Shown here: piece by piece, positions 8,938-17,499 of the stretch
How the letters are laid out: the number at the start of each line of letters is the position of its first letter
Position numbering within the stretch: position 1 is the stretch's first letter
Source of the DNA: Paenibacillus koleovorans NBRC 103111
Lineage (GTDB): Bacteria > Bacillota > Bacilli > Paenibacillales > NBRC-103111
NCBI RefSeq assembly: GCF_004000845.1
Contig: NZ_BIMA01000031.1
Coordinates: forward strand, 1 to 64,000
Direction: 5' to 3'
Length of the DNA stretch: 64,000 nt
Program-made: the position numbers and the translations under genes
Notes under the pieces: generated by a model
What the model was told of the DNA's origin: nothing
Databases searched by the model: none
The model's input: only the letters and a program-made list of their open reading frames with translations

Positions 8938-11135
8938 GCGCAGCGTACCCGAATATCGAGAGCCTGATCAATCCGTACCGCGATACGGTATTGTCCAAAT
9001 CGAACGAGCCGATTACGGTGGCGGGACTGCTGGACCGGGCAAAGCAGACGCTAGGCGCCGAATACGACGGAGCGAAGCCGGACTGGACGCTGGAACGCAT
9101 CTTCGACCGGCTGGAGGACAACGCGCCGCGCATTGCCATCATCGGCGGCTCGGCCGATCACCCCGCGCACATCATGGATTATCGGACGATTGCGTATGCG
9201 GCGCTGCGTATTTGGCGCAACGGCGGCGTGCCGTTCCAGTTCTCCACGCCGGTGATGTGCGACGGCACCGCCCAGGACAACCAGGGAATGAGCTATTCGC
9301 TGCAAAGCCGCAACGCCGTCGCCCAGATGGTGGCGAATCAGATGGAGGCTCACAGCTATCACGGCGCATTCGTCATCCAGGGCTGCGACAAGCAGCCGCT
9401 CGGCGTCGTCAGCGCGCTGGCCCATGTCGACCGCGTCCGTAGCCGCCGCGGCGAAGCGCCACTGTTCGCCACGTTCGCGCCCGCGCATGTGCTGCATGGC
9501 GGCGCTTACCCGGAGGAATTGCTGCCCGATCTGGAGGAGCTGGCCGGGAAGGCCGAGCGGGCAGGCGCACAAGATATCGCGGAGGACATCCGCGATACGG
9601 TGGCCTATGTGCTCGTCTGCTCCACGAACACTTCCTTCCAAGGCGTATTCGAGCGTGCCCGGCGGCGGGGGCTCCTAACGCACGAGCAGCATAAGGCGCT
9701 GGAGAAGCGGCTCGCGGTCAGCACCTGCGACGCGCAGGGCGGCGTGTGCGCCTTCAACGGCACGGGGAACAGCTCCCGTCATCTGGTCGCCGGTCTGGGG
9801 CTTGTGCATCCCGCGCTTGAATTGCTTACCCAGCCGCCGACGGCGGCTCAGGTTTACGAGGCGGTCGACGCCTTCGCCGCGATGATCAACAAGCCGAAGT
9901 ACCGCATTCTTCATCTTATGGCGGCGAATATTCGCAATGCGATTCGCATTCACAGCTCCTCGGGCGGCTCCACCAATTTGCTGATGCATACTGTGGCCGC
10001 CATGCTGTACGGCGGCTTTCGGTTTAGCCTGCGGGAGTACGACCGGCTCCGCCGCGAGTTCCCGGTGCCCGATCTGCTCGATTACAGCTTGACGGAAGGC
10101 CGTGACATTTTCACGTTAGCGCAGCAGTGCTGCTCCGGAGACAGCCGCGGCATGGAGACGCTATTCCATGAGCTGCTTCGCCACGGTGTGCCGATGGATA
10201 CGGAGGCGCCGACCGTAACTGGCACGACATGGGGGGAGCGGCTGAACGACGGAAGGCGAGGAGGGTTGTCCGCCGATCGTGCGCCACGAGATCGGGTTAT
10301 TCTGTCCTCTCCTCGCCGGCCATTCAGCGGCGTGGATGTGCTGAACGGCAATTTTTTCGAAAGCGCCGTCGTCAAAATCAGCGGAATGCCTACTCCTCAA
10401 CTGGACAGCTTCGATAAAAAGGTCAATTTCGTCCTATATTTCCACAACGAAGAGGAAGCGAACGCTCATTTGCTGGACCCGGCGCTGCTAGATCGCCTGA
10501 AGCGGGACCGCATCCTCCCGCGCGACCGACTGCTGGCCGCGCTGCGGCATAATGCGCCGGATCGCTTCGCGGAGCTGGAATTGGCCGACAACGACAACTT
10601 GTTCGACGCCATGGCCGCTTCCGGTGCGTTGAAGCTGGCCGTTGTCATCTCCGGGCAAGGTCCGGCTGCCTTCGGGATGCCGGAGATGTACACGCCGATG
10701 CAATATATCAATGCCAACCGGCAACTTCGCAAGCTGGTCACCGTCATCAGCGACGGCCGCTACTCCGGCGTTACGCTAGGCGCCGCCGTCGGACATATGA
10801 CGCCGGAAGCTTTCAGCGGGGGCGGCATGCTGTATTTGCAAACGGGCGACATGCTGTACCTGGATTTGCGCGGCAAACGCATCGACTTCATTCACCCGGA
10901 GGCGCTGCTGCTGGGCGAGGTGCAATCCGTCAATTGGCAGGAAGTGCGCGGCGAACGCTCCGCGCTGGGAGAGGAACGCAGGCAAGCGATCGCAGAGCGG
11001 AGGCGCCGGATCGCGACGGCCAATCGTCTGACGGGGCATACCGATGCCGCTTGCGGCGTCGTGCCGCAAGAAGTATACGACGATGCCGAAGAGGACTATC
11101 TTCCCTTATTGAACCGAGGAGGAACTGTATGCTGA
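8934..11135 (+). CDS. IlvD/Edd family dehydratase, YjhG/YagF-like (sugar acid dehydratase)
   Basis: A 733-residue enzyme of the IlvD/Edd iron-sulfur dehydratase family, longer than DHAD (about 560-620) or YjhG (about 655). Visible blocks in order are MCDGTAQDNQGM, GCDKQPLG, GGVCAFNGTGNSS, SSGGSTNLLMH, VTGTTWGERL and SDGRYSG. The cysteines in CDG, CDK and GGVC fit cluster ligands in the YjhG/YagF arrangement. The TPCN-type cysteine of true dihydroxyacid dehydratases is absent. From memory of those families, it should convert an aldonic acid such as a pentonate to the 2-keto-3-deoxy acid. The start is ATG 8934, overlapping the transketolase stop. In context it would feed the MhpE-type aldolase. 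Confidence 0.85.
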   Translation: MSAAYPNIESLINPYRDTVLSKSNEPITVAGLLDRAKQTLGAEYDGAKPDWTLERIFDRLEDNAPRIAIIGGSADHPAHIMDYRTIAYAALRIWRNGGVPFQFSTPVMCDGTAQDNQGMSYSLQSRNAVAQMVANQMEAHSYHGAFVIQGCDKQPLGVVSALAHVDRVRSRRGEAPLFATFAPAHVLHGGAYPEELLPDLEELAGKAERAGAQDIAEDIRDTVAYVLVCSTNTSFQGVFERARRRGLLTHEQHKALEKRLAVSTCDAQGGVCAFNGTGNSSRHLVAGLGLVHPALELLTQPPTAAQVYEAVDAFAAMINKPKYRILHLMAANIRNAIRIHSSSGGSTNLLMHTVAAMLYGGFRFSLREYDRLRREFPVPDLLDYSLTEGRDIFTLAQQCCSGDSRGMETLFHELLRHGVPMDTEAPTVTGTTWGERLNDGRRGGLSADRAPRDRVILSSPRRPFSGVDVLNGNFFESAVVKISGMPTPQLDSFDKKVNFVLYFHNEEEANAHLLDPALLDRLKRDRILPRDRLLAALRHNAPDRFAELELADNDNLFDAMAASGALKLAVVISGQGPAAFGMPEMYTPMQYINANRQLRKLVTVISDGRYSGVTLGAAVGHMTPEAFSGGGMLYLQTGDMLYLDLRGKRIDFIHPEALLLGEVQSVNWQEVRGERSALGEERRQAIAERRRRIATANRLTGHTDAACGVVPQEVYDDAEEDYLPLLNRGGTVC

Positions 11136-12091
11136 CAATAGATGTATGGTATGGCTGTGAAAGAAGCTTCGGACGGCAGGGGATCCCCCAGGACGCAATC
11201 AACATCCTCGGCAACGTCCGGCCCGCCCGCTATGTGGCTGAGCTATTCTACACACTTGACGGGGATTTTCCCGTCAAGCTGTCGCTGGGGCCGGATCGCC
11301 GCAGATTGTCCCGACCCGGCGATTTCAACGTGGAAATAGTGACGGAGGGTCTCTCCGAAGGTACTCATACGTTACGATTAGAGGCAGTGGACGTGTCGGG
11401 CGGGATCGCGATTTCCGAAGTGATATTCCATTACGGCGGGGAACGCAGACGTTCACCGGAGTTGGAGATCGACTGGCGCGACGTTGCCCGGATAGACGAT
11501 GCCGCACAGGTAATCGACGGCCTGTGGGGTTTGGCGGACGGCTGTGTGCGCACGCTCGCGCCTGGCTACGACAGGGTAATCGGGGTAGGCGACATCGCTT
11601 GGAGCGATTACGAGGTCACGGTCCCGGTGACGATCCACGGCTTCGACATCAAGGGCGTCAATCCGATCGGATATGGATACAATGTAGGCATCGTACTCCG
11701 GTGGCAAGGCCATGCGGATTGGGACGGCCGGCAACCCCGGTACGGGTATTACCCTTACGGGGCGCTCGCGCTATATGAATACAATTTTGGCAGAGATCCC
11801 CACCATTTCCATCTGCGTCTGTACGGCAACAACGTCCAGCCGTTGAACGAACAGCAATGCGTCATTCGGCTGGAGCTCGGGGTGCCGTACATATTCAAAG
11901 CGTTTGTTCGATCCTGTCCGAACGAGACAGCGCATTATGGAATAAAAGTATGGCAATCGGATCAGACGGAGCCGGCAAACTGGGCGCTTGAAGGCCGCGG
12001 ATTTATCGGAGAGCGAACGGAAGGCGCGGTGCTGCTGCTGGCCCATCATACGGATGCGAGCTTCGGCAATGTGAAAATCCGGCCATGCTAG
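11129..12091 (+). CDS. uncharacterised beta-rich protein, last gene of operon
   Basis: A 320-residue protein with no signal peptide or membrane segment. It starts at ATG 11129, overlapping the dehydratase stop by seven bases, with GAGGAGG upstream, so it is translationally coupled. The first 100 residues look like an Ig-like beta sandwich (TLRLEAVDVSGG). The rest is rich in aromatic beta strands (GYGYNVGIVLRW, PYGALALYEYNF) and ends with a strand pattern typical of LamG/concanavalin-type domains (LLLAHHTDASFGNVKIRP). I do not recognise a catalytic motif. It may bind or process the imported glycoside inside the cell, but no function can be assigned. Confidence 0.75.
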   Translation: MLTIDVWYGCERSFGRQGIPQDAINILGNVRPARYVAELFYTLDGDFPVKLSLGPDRRRLSRPGDFNVEIVTEGLSEGTHTLRLEAVDVSGGIAISEVIFHYGGERRRSPELEIDWRDVARIDDAAQVIDGLWGLADGCVRTLAPGYDRVIGVGDIAWSDYEVTVPVTIHGFDIKGVNPIGYGYNVGIVLRWQGHADWDGRQPRYGYYPYGALALYEYNFGRDPHHFHLRLYGNNVQPLNEQQCVIRLELGVPYIFKAFVRSCPNETAHYGIKVWQSDQTEPANWALEGRGFIGERTEGAVLLLAHHTDASFGNVKIRPC

Positions 12092-12115
12092 TGGACGAAG
12101 CGCAATAGCCATGCC

Positions 12116-12901
12116 TTATTCCAGTTCTGCCCGCCATACTTTTAATCCGAGGGTGGTCATGCTCTCGACGAAGGAGGCGGGCGTCAAGGAATCGGTAATG
12201 ACGTGATGAAGACTGCTCAGATTGCACACATGAGCCATATTGACCTTGCCGAATTTGCTATGGTCGGCGACAAGAACAACTCTGGAAGAAAACTCGATCA
12301 TCCGTTTCTTGATGCTGGCCAGCAGGAAGTGAGGGTCGGTAACGCCGTGCTGCAGATCGATGCCGGACGTTCCGATGAAGGCTATGCTGGCCCGAAATTG
12401 AGTAATCATCTGCTCGGCCAGCGGCCCTACAATGCTAGCCTCCGGGGTCACTTCTCCAATCGTACCTCCGCAGACATACACAGAGATTTTTCTCCCCATC
12501 GCATATTTCTTGAACAAATAAGCAATTTCGATGCTGTTCGTAATAATGGAAATGTTGGAGTAACCCGAGAGCAGCTCGGCAATCTCGATATTGGTGGTGC
12601 CGGCATCGATAAAGATCGTATCGCCCTCCTTGACCAGGGAGACGGCAAGCCGTGCGATCGCCTGCTTGTACAGCAAGAACGGATCCTGCTCCTCATGGCT
12701 TGGAGGCGGGGAGAAATCCGAGCGCGCATTCAGCATGGCGCCGCCATTGATCCGCTTTATGACCCCCTTTTCCTCCAACTCGCTCAGATCGCGGCGCACG
12801 GTTGCGGGGGAAGCGCCCAACAGCTCGCACAACTCATGTATTCTTAGCATTACGTTCGTTTCGAGCAGCTTGACAAGTCGTTCTTGACGGTCGATCCGCA
12901 T
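12116..12901 (-). CDS. DeoR family transcriptional regulator (copy 1)
   Basis: A 261-residue repressor-type protein. Residues 1-57 form the DeoR winged helix-turn-helix (LCELLGASPATVRRDLSELEEKG). The rest is the DeoRC sugar-phosphate sensor domain, with DTIFIDAGTTNIEIAELL and the late LVADHSKFGKV signature that contacts the effector phosphate. It is convergent with the region 1 operon and divergent from the metallo-beta-lactamase gene. A close paralogue lies at 16582-17370. Classical DeoR proteins repress in the absence of a sugar phosphate, so this one probably controls the 13-26 kb locus. Confidence 0.92.
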   Translation of the reverse strand: MRIDRQERLVKLLETNVMLRIHELCELLGASPATVRRDLSELEEKGVIKRINGGAMLNARSDFSPPPSHEEQDPFLLYKQAIARLAVSLVKEGDTIFIDAGTTNIEIAELLSGYSNISIITNSIEIAYLFKKYAMGRKISVYVCGGTIGEVTPEASIVGPLAEQMITQFRASIAFIGTSGIDLQHGVTDPHFLLASIKKRMIEFSSRVVLVADHSKFGKVNMAHVCNLSSLHHVITDSLTPASFVESMTTLGLKVWRAELE

Positions 12902-12990
12902 CGTTCGTCACGCTCCTTCATTAAAGGTAATAGGAATAGTTTATCAAAAATCGCAACATTGCAATAGTTCAGATGGCTGTAGCTGAAATA

Positions 12991-13056
12991 ATGATTTGAA
13001 ATGATCATTTTTCTTGTGTTTTTGGTCTTGAAATCATCATAGAATGATAATATGAT
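12991..13056 (+). promoter_or_regulatory. promoter with ATGAT/AATCAT repeats ahead of the MBL gene
   Basis: TTGAAA at 13028-13033 and TATGAT at 13051-13056 are separated by 17 bp, a good sigma-A promoter. The element ATGATTTGAAATGATCAT lies just upstream (about 12991-13008), and AATCAT with ATGAT arms overlaps the promoter itself. Similar half-sites precede the two binding-protein genes further on. They are candidate DeoR operators; the assignment to the DeoR genes is by proximity. Confidence 0.55.
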
Positions 13057-13077
13057 TATTATAGATCAAGGTAAAGC

Positions 13078-13884
13078 TTGAAATCAATCAATTTGGGGGT
13101 GATGATCATAGCAAGGACTGCAACTTCAATCACGTTTCTAGGTACATCGACCGCTACGCCGGATGTTGGGAGCGACACGGCCAGCTTCTTGATCAATCAT
13201 TCCATCTTGGTGGACACCGGGTGGAATGTCGTATCGAACTTGCGAAATCTGGGCGTTCAGCCTAGCGATCTCAAGTACGTCTTGTTCACCCATTTCCATC
13301 ACGATCATTATTTGTCGCTGCCATCGCTGCTGTATTTTCTGCTGAGCCGAAAAAAGCTGGGCGAGGTTACCTTTATCGGCCCGCAGGCAGAGCTTGAGTT
13401 TGTCATCAAACAAGCGCTCAGCTTCCTGCAGGTTGAGAGGTTCTGGCCGGGTGTTGAGCTGCCCAAGCTGATCCCGCTAACGCCCGGGCAATCCTATGAG
13501 GCGGAGGAATTCAAGTTCACTACTTGCCCGACGCTCCATCCTGTGGAGGGGGTCTGCTACCGGTTCTGGGATAAGGTGACTGGCAAGGAGTTTTCGTTTG
13601 CAGGCGATTCGGCTTATTACGAGCCGATCATCGAGCACGTTCGAGGGACGTCGCTGCTCATCCACGAGGCATCACTAGGTCCGGTAGAAGCCGATCCGGA
13701 GAAGAATGCCTTTCTGCACTCAGGCGCGATCGATGCGGGCAAGGTTGCCAGCCAAGCGGAGGTCGGCCAATTGATGCTCGTTCACGGCCCGCTTGCCAAA
13801 GCGGAAGAAAGCGTTCGCGCTGCGCAAGAGGTTTTCACAGGCCATGTCCTGTGGCCCATTGAAGGTAAAACCTACGAGGTTTAA
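13078..13884 (+). CDS. metallo-beta-lactamase fold hydrolase (ribonuclease Z-like group)
   Basis: A 268-residue member of the MBL-fold superfamily. The zinc motif is HFHHDHYLS, a later aspartate sits in FAGDSAYY, and the terminal histidine is in LMLVHGPLAKAEE. The N-terminal ITFLGTSTATP is typical of the RNase Z/AtsA-like branch, whose members cleave phosphodiesters or act as arylsulfatase-like or general hydrolases. The start is uncertain: TTG 13078 has AAGGT six bases upstream, while ATG 13102 follows GGGGGTG closely. It lies 48 bp before a metallophosphoesterase, so both may act on a phosphorylated or ester-modified substrate. Confidence 0.85.
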   Translation: MKSINLGVMIIARTATSITFLGTSTATPDVGSDTASFLINHSILVDTGWNVVSNLRNLGVQPSDLKYVLFTHFHHDHYLSLPSLLYFLLSRKKLGEVTFIGPQAELEFVIKQALSFLQVERFWPGVELPKLIPLTPGQSYEAEEFKFTTCPTLHPVEGVCYRFWDKVTGKEFSFAGDSAYYEPIIEHVRGTSLLIHEASLGPVEADPEKNAFLHSGAIDAGKVASQAEVGQLMLVHGPLAKAEESVRAAQEVFTGHVLWPIEGKTYEV

Positions 13885-13932
13885 GGGACTGCATGACAAT
13901 TTATACTAGCAGCTAGAGAGGGAGGATTCCAT

Positions 13933-15762
13933 TTGCGGATAGTAGTGCTCGGAGATTTCCATATCCATAAAGACGAGTTCGACCTGACACGGCAAGCGAT
14001 CGACGACATCAACGGCTGCTCGCCCGATTTGGTTGTACCGCTCGGCGATTTCGGCTGCAACGCCACGATCGGCGGCGTAGAAGGCTTAGAGCAGGCTTAT
14101 GGGTTTTTAAGACGACTGGAGGCGCCTCTGCGTCCGATTCTTGGCAATCACGACATGCAGAGAGAGACGGGACAAGTCGGGCTGCAGCCTAAGGGAACGA
14201 TGGAGAAAGCGTTTTTATCGACATTCGAATTGGATTCAACTAATGGTGTGCTGGAGTACGAAGGTTTTCGACTCTTCTTTATCGGAACGGATTTGCAGCC
14301 TGAAGATTCCTGCTACATGGAGCAGGAATGCTACGTAACAGACGAGCATTTCAGCTGGCTTATTGGCAAGCTCCGGGAGAGACCGGGAGTCCCGTGCATC
14401 TTCTTCACCCACGCGCCTCCGATGGGGGCGGGATTGCGAACGGTTCCGCGCGTTCATGTGCGGGCGACTAACGCCTACCTGGATCAGAACCACCGCTATG
14501 GGCGTTGGATGGAGCTGATCCGCGAGTTTCCCGCCATCAAGCTATGGTTCTCTGCGCACTACCATCTTGGACACGATCACGCGGATTCAAGCTCCGTCCG
14601 CAGTGGAACTCGATTTTTCATAACAGGCGTTCACGGCTCCTGCACCCGAGACGGGCTCAGGCAATCGCGAATCATCGATATTCATGGAGATAAGGTCAGT
14701 GTGAGCACGCTGGACCATAATAGCCGGCTGCTTCGTCTGCCGCCCGATTGGTTCGGCAGCCTGCGCGCCTCTGCTGCACCTGAAGATGAGCCCTCGCTTA
14801 AGGCAGCCGATCAAAACGGCCTGCGCCTCGTCTCCTCCTTCCCGATTGGCGATGAGCCCGCGATCCCGGAAGGGATTGTCCCGATCGATGAGGATCGCTG
14901 CCTCGTCGCTTCGCGCGACGGCTTTCTATGGGAGATACGTCCTGAGCTGCAAGCGGTCATCGGTACGTTGCATCTGGGACTTCCGCTTACTGCAGCAGCC
15001 AATGCGGAGGATGGAATATGGCGCACCTGGTCTTCCAAGCTGGTGAGAAGTCCGAAGAACAGCCCATGGCGTTTCCAGCGCCATAAGGCGGAAGAGAGCT
15101 ACCCGGAGATGATCGAGCTTGAGCATCCGGCTGTAGCCATCGCTCCCCGCGCAGGAGGAGGCATATGGCTCGGAGCGGGCAATGAACTGAGCTTTGCCGA
15201 GCAAGGCAGGATGCAGACGGTAGGCGGCTTTGAAAGCGAGATCCGCAGTCTGGTTGCAGACGGGCTCGTCCTGTATGTGCTGCTGCGGAATGGAGATTTG
15301 TTCAAGCTGCCGCAGAGAAAGACGAAGAAAGCCGGCATCGAGCTTGTCGGCAGGCAGATCGTCTGCTGGGATTCGCTGAAGGGACATGCGGCCGGAGTGA
15401 GGAGGAGCGAATCCGGGTATTCCATCCTGTATTTCACAAGCGTTGGCCAGTCGGTCGAGGTGACCTTGTCCGTCCCGTCGCTTGAATCGTATTCGACGGC
15501 GGAGCCGACCGCTCAGATCATAATGCTTCAGCCTGGCCGCGTATTGCTTCGCTGCGAGAATGAAGTATTCCTGTGGAACGGCATCCACTCCAGTCCGCTC
15601 AAGCTGGAGCTGGGAGAGCAGATTGTGCATGCCGCTTCCCGGCCGGCGGATATGGGCGAGGCGGAGTGGAAATTTTGGCTCTGTACGAGCAGCCGCCAGC
15701 TTAGGGACAAACCCCAGCTTCAGCTGTGGGCGTGCGAGGTTCCTCTGACACCGGCGCAATAG
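13933..15762 (+). CDS. calcineurin-like metallophosphoesterase with long C-terminal domain
   Basis: A 609-residue protein starting at TTG 13933 behind GGAGG. Residues 1-260 form a metallophosphoesterase: GDFHIH, LGDFG, ILGNHDMQ, FFTHAPPMG and WFSAHYHLGHDH give the complete set of two-metal ligands. Residues 290-609 are not part of that fold. They have repeating short strands such as EGIVPIDEDRCLVASRDGFLWEI that resemble a beta-propeller, which is a guess. No signal peptide is visible, so it acts in the cytoplasm. It sits between the MBL-fold gene and the ThuA-like gene. The substrate is unknown. Confidence 0.82.
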   Translation: MRIVVLGDFHIHKDEFDLTRQAIDDINGCSPDLVVPLGDFGCNATIGGVEGLEQAYGFLRRLEAPLRPILGNHDMQRETGQVGLQPKGTMEKAFLSTFELDSTNGVLEYEGFRLFFIGTDLQPEDSCYMEQECYVTDEHFSWLIGKLRERPGVPCIFFTHAPPMGAGLRTVPRVHVRATNAYLDQNHRYGRWMELIREFPAIKLWFSAHYHLGHDHADSSSVRSGTRFFITGVHGSCTRDGLRQSRIIDIHGDKVSVSTLDHNSRLLRLPPDWFGSLRASAAPEDEPSLKAADQNGLRLVSSFPIGDEPAIPEGIVPIDEDRCLVASRDGFLWEIRPELQAVIGTLHLGLPLTAAANAEDGIWRTWSSKLVRSPKNSPWRFQRHKAEESYPEMIELEHPAVAIAPRAGGGIWLGAGNELSFAEQGRMQTVGGFESEIRSLVADGLVLYVLLRNGDLFKLPQRKTKKAGIELVGRQIVCWDSLKGHAAGVRRSESGYSILYFTSVGQSVEVTLSVPSLESYSTAEPTAQIIMLQPGRVLLRCENEVFLWNGIHSSPLKLELGEQIVHAASRPADMGEAEWKFWLCTSSRQLRDKPQLQLWACEVPLTPAQ

Positions 15763-15829
15763 CAGCCCAGGGGAATGAGGGGCAGGCGCAGGGTTTGGAG
15801 AGAGAAACTAGAAAAGGGAGGCGCTTGGG

Positions 15830-16558
15830 TTGATTCGAGTAACGGTATGGAATGAAAATTGGCATGAGAAGAAGGATGAGAAGGTCATCCGGATCTATCC
15901 GAACGGCATCCACGGCGCCATCGCAGAGGGTATTCGTTCCGAGGAGCTGAGCATAAGAACAGCCACTCAGGATCAAGAAGAGCACGGATTGACCGAAGAG
16001 GTGCTGGATAACACGGATGTGCTGATCTGGTGGGGGCATATGCGGCATCATCTCGTATCCGATGAAATTGTGGAACGCGTACGCAAGCGGGTATGGAAGG
16101 GCATGGGGCTGATCGTACTGCATTCCGGCCATTTCTCCAAGGTGTTCAAAAGTCTGATGGGCACCTCCTGCGACTTGAGGTGGCGGGAGAACGACGAAAA
16201 AGAGCGCATTTGGGTCGTCGACCCTGCCCACCCGATCGCGGAAGGACTTGGCTCATACTTCGAGCTGGAGCGCGAGGAAACATACGGAGAGCATTTCGAC
16301 ATTCCCGCCCCCGACGAACTGGTGTTTGTGAGCTGGTTCGAGGGAGGGGACGTGTTCCGCAGCGGCTGTACGTATCACCGTGGTCAAGGAAAAATCTTTT
16401 ATTTTCGGCCTGGTCACGAAGAGTTCCCGACCTATTACAACAAGGACGTGCTGCGCGTCATCTCGAATGCTGTCCATTGGGCGGCTGCCGGTCGAGGAGC
16501 GACTCCGAAATACGGCAAGTCGCAGGCGCTGGAAGCGGTTTCTGCCAAGATTAGCTAA
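15830..16558 (+). CDS. ThuA-like family protein
   Basis: A 242-residue protein matching the ThuA (trehalose utilisation) family, which has a class I glutamine amidotransferase-like fold. Recognisable parts are the N-terminal [11 protein letters not shown], the [12 protein letters not shown] strand-loop, [19 protein letters not shown] and the late [23 protein letters not shown]. The start is TTG 15830 with AAGGGAGG upstream. ThuA proteins accompany Gfo/Idh dehydrogenases and TIM-barrel isomerases in 3-keto-disaccharide pathways. Here a TIM-barrel isomerase lies at the end of the same locus, which is consistent with that kind of role, though the biochemical activity of ThuA itself is not settled. 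Confidence 0.85.
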   Translation: MIRVTVWNENWHEKKDEKVIRIYPNGIHGAIAEGIRSEELSIRTATQDQEEHGLTEEVLDNTDVLIWWGHMRHHLVSDEIVERVRKRVWKGMGLIVLHSGHFSKVFKSLMGTSCDLRWRENDEKERIWVVDPAHPIAEGLGSYFELEREETYGEHFDIPAPDELVFVSWFEGGDVFRSGCTYHRGQGKIFYFRPGHEEFPTYYNKDVLRVISNAVHWAAAGRGATPKYGKSQALEAVSAKIS

Positions 16559-16581
16559 GTTGCGGAGGGGCTGCAGCCGAC

Positions 16582-17370
16582 TCAGGACAGCATCGCTCTG
16601 GTTACCTGAACTCCGACTGCTGACAGACTGTCGACGTAGGAATCCGGCGTCAATTGGTCTGTTATGACATGATGCAAATTGTTCAAATGGCACACATGCG
16701 CCATGTTAACCTTTCCGAATTTGCTGTGATCGGCTGTAAGCACGACTTTGGAGGAATATTCAATCATCGTCTTCTTAATGTTGGCGACCAGCAAGTAAGG
16801 TTCGGTCACTCCATGCTGAAGGTCGATGGCGGCAGTGCCGATGAAGGCGACATTAGCTCGAAATTGAGAAATCATTTGCTCCGCCAAAGGTCCGACGATG
16901 CTTGCTTCTGGAGTGAACTCCTTGATCGTGCCGCCGCAGACAAAGACGGAGATGTTGCGGGATCTAGCCAGCAGCTTGAACTTGTAGGCGATTTCAACGC
17001 TGTTGGTTACGATCGAGATATTCGACAAGCCGGTGAGCAGCTCGGCGATTTCATTATTGGTGGAGCCCGAATCGATGAATATGGTGTCGCCTTCATGAAC
17101 CAGTGTAATGGCGACTCTGGCAATCGCTTTCTTGCAGGTGTCCAATGGGCCTATCGCTTCAAGCGAGCGTTCAGCCGTTCCGACGGTAGCCCTGGCATTC
17201 ATCATAGCTCCGCCGTTCACGCGAAGCACATAACCTTGCTCCTCCAGATGAGCCAGATCGCGGCGGATCGTAGCCGGAGATGCGTGAAGCTTATCGCAGA
17301 GCTGCTGAATGCGCAGCATCACATGCTGTTCGAGCAGCTGTATCAGTTGTTCTTGTCGATCATTTTGCAT
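16582..17370 (-). CDS. DeoR family transcriptional regulator (copy 2)
   Basis: A 262-residue paralogue of the regulator at 12116-12901, colinear throughout: MQNDRQEQL matches MRIDRQERL, the helix-turn-helix is LCDKLHASPATIRRDLAHLEEQG, and the sensor ends with LTADHSKFGKVNMAHVC. I start it at ATG 17370 because this aligns with copy 1 and AAGGAG lies upstream. A frame extension to 17397 also exists. It diverges from the first binding-protein gene across a short AT-rich gap with palindromes. Having two similar DeoR proteins in one locus suggests either different effectors or heteromeric control. Confidence 0.92.
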   Translation of the reverse strand: MQNDRQEQLIQLLEQHVMLRIQQLCDKLHASPATIRRDLAHLEEQGYVLRVNGGAMMNARATVGTAERSLEAIGPLDTCKKAIARVAITLVHEGDTIFIDSGSTNNEIAELLTGLSNISIVTNSVEIAYKFKLLARSRNISVFVCGGTIKEFTPEASIVGPLAEQMISQFRANVAFIGTAAIDLQHGVTEPYLLVANIKKTMIEYSSKVVLTADHSKFGKVNMAHVCHLNNLHHVITDQLTPDSYVDSLSAVGVQVTRAMLS

Positions 17371-17404
17371 AAGAATCGGGTTCTCCTTGTCATTCATGAT
17401 TTGA

Positions 17405-17479
17405 TTTGATCATATCAAAAACAAATTTGATTGAAAAGCATTAATATTTTTAAGTATTATGATTCATAACAATCATTAT
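17405..17479 (+). promoter_or_regulatory. promoter and palindromic operators for binding protein 1
   Basis: TTGAAA at 17431-17436 and TATTAT at 17455-17460 (18-bp spacing) form a promoter. A near-perfect palindrome TTTGATCATATCAAA lies at 17405-17419. A second one, ATTATGATT-N6-AATCATTAT, covers 17456-17479 across the -10 box and start site, where a repressor would block transcription. The flanking DeoR genes are the obvious candidate regulators. Confidence 0.55.
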
Positions 17480-17499
17480 TCTGGAGGTTGAGGTTGTCC

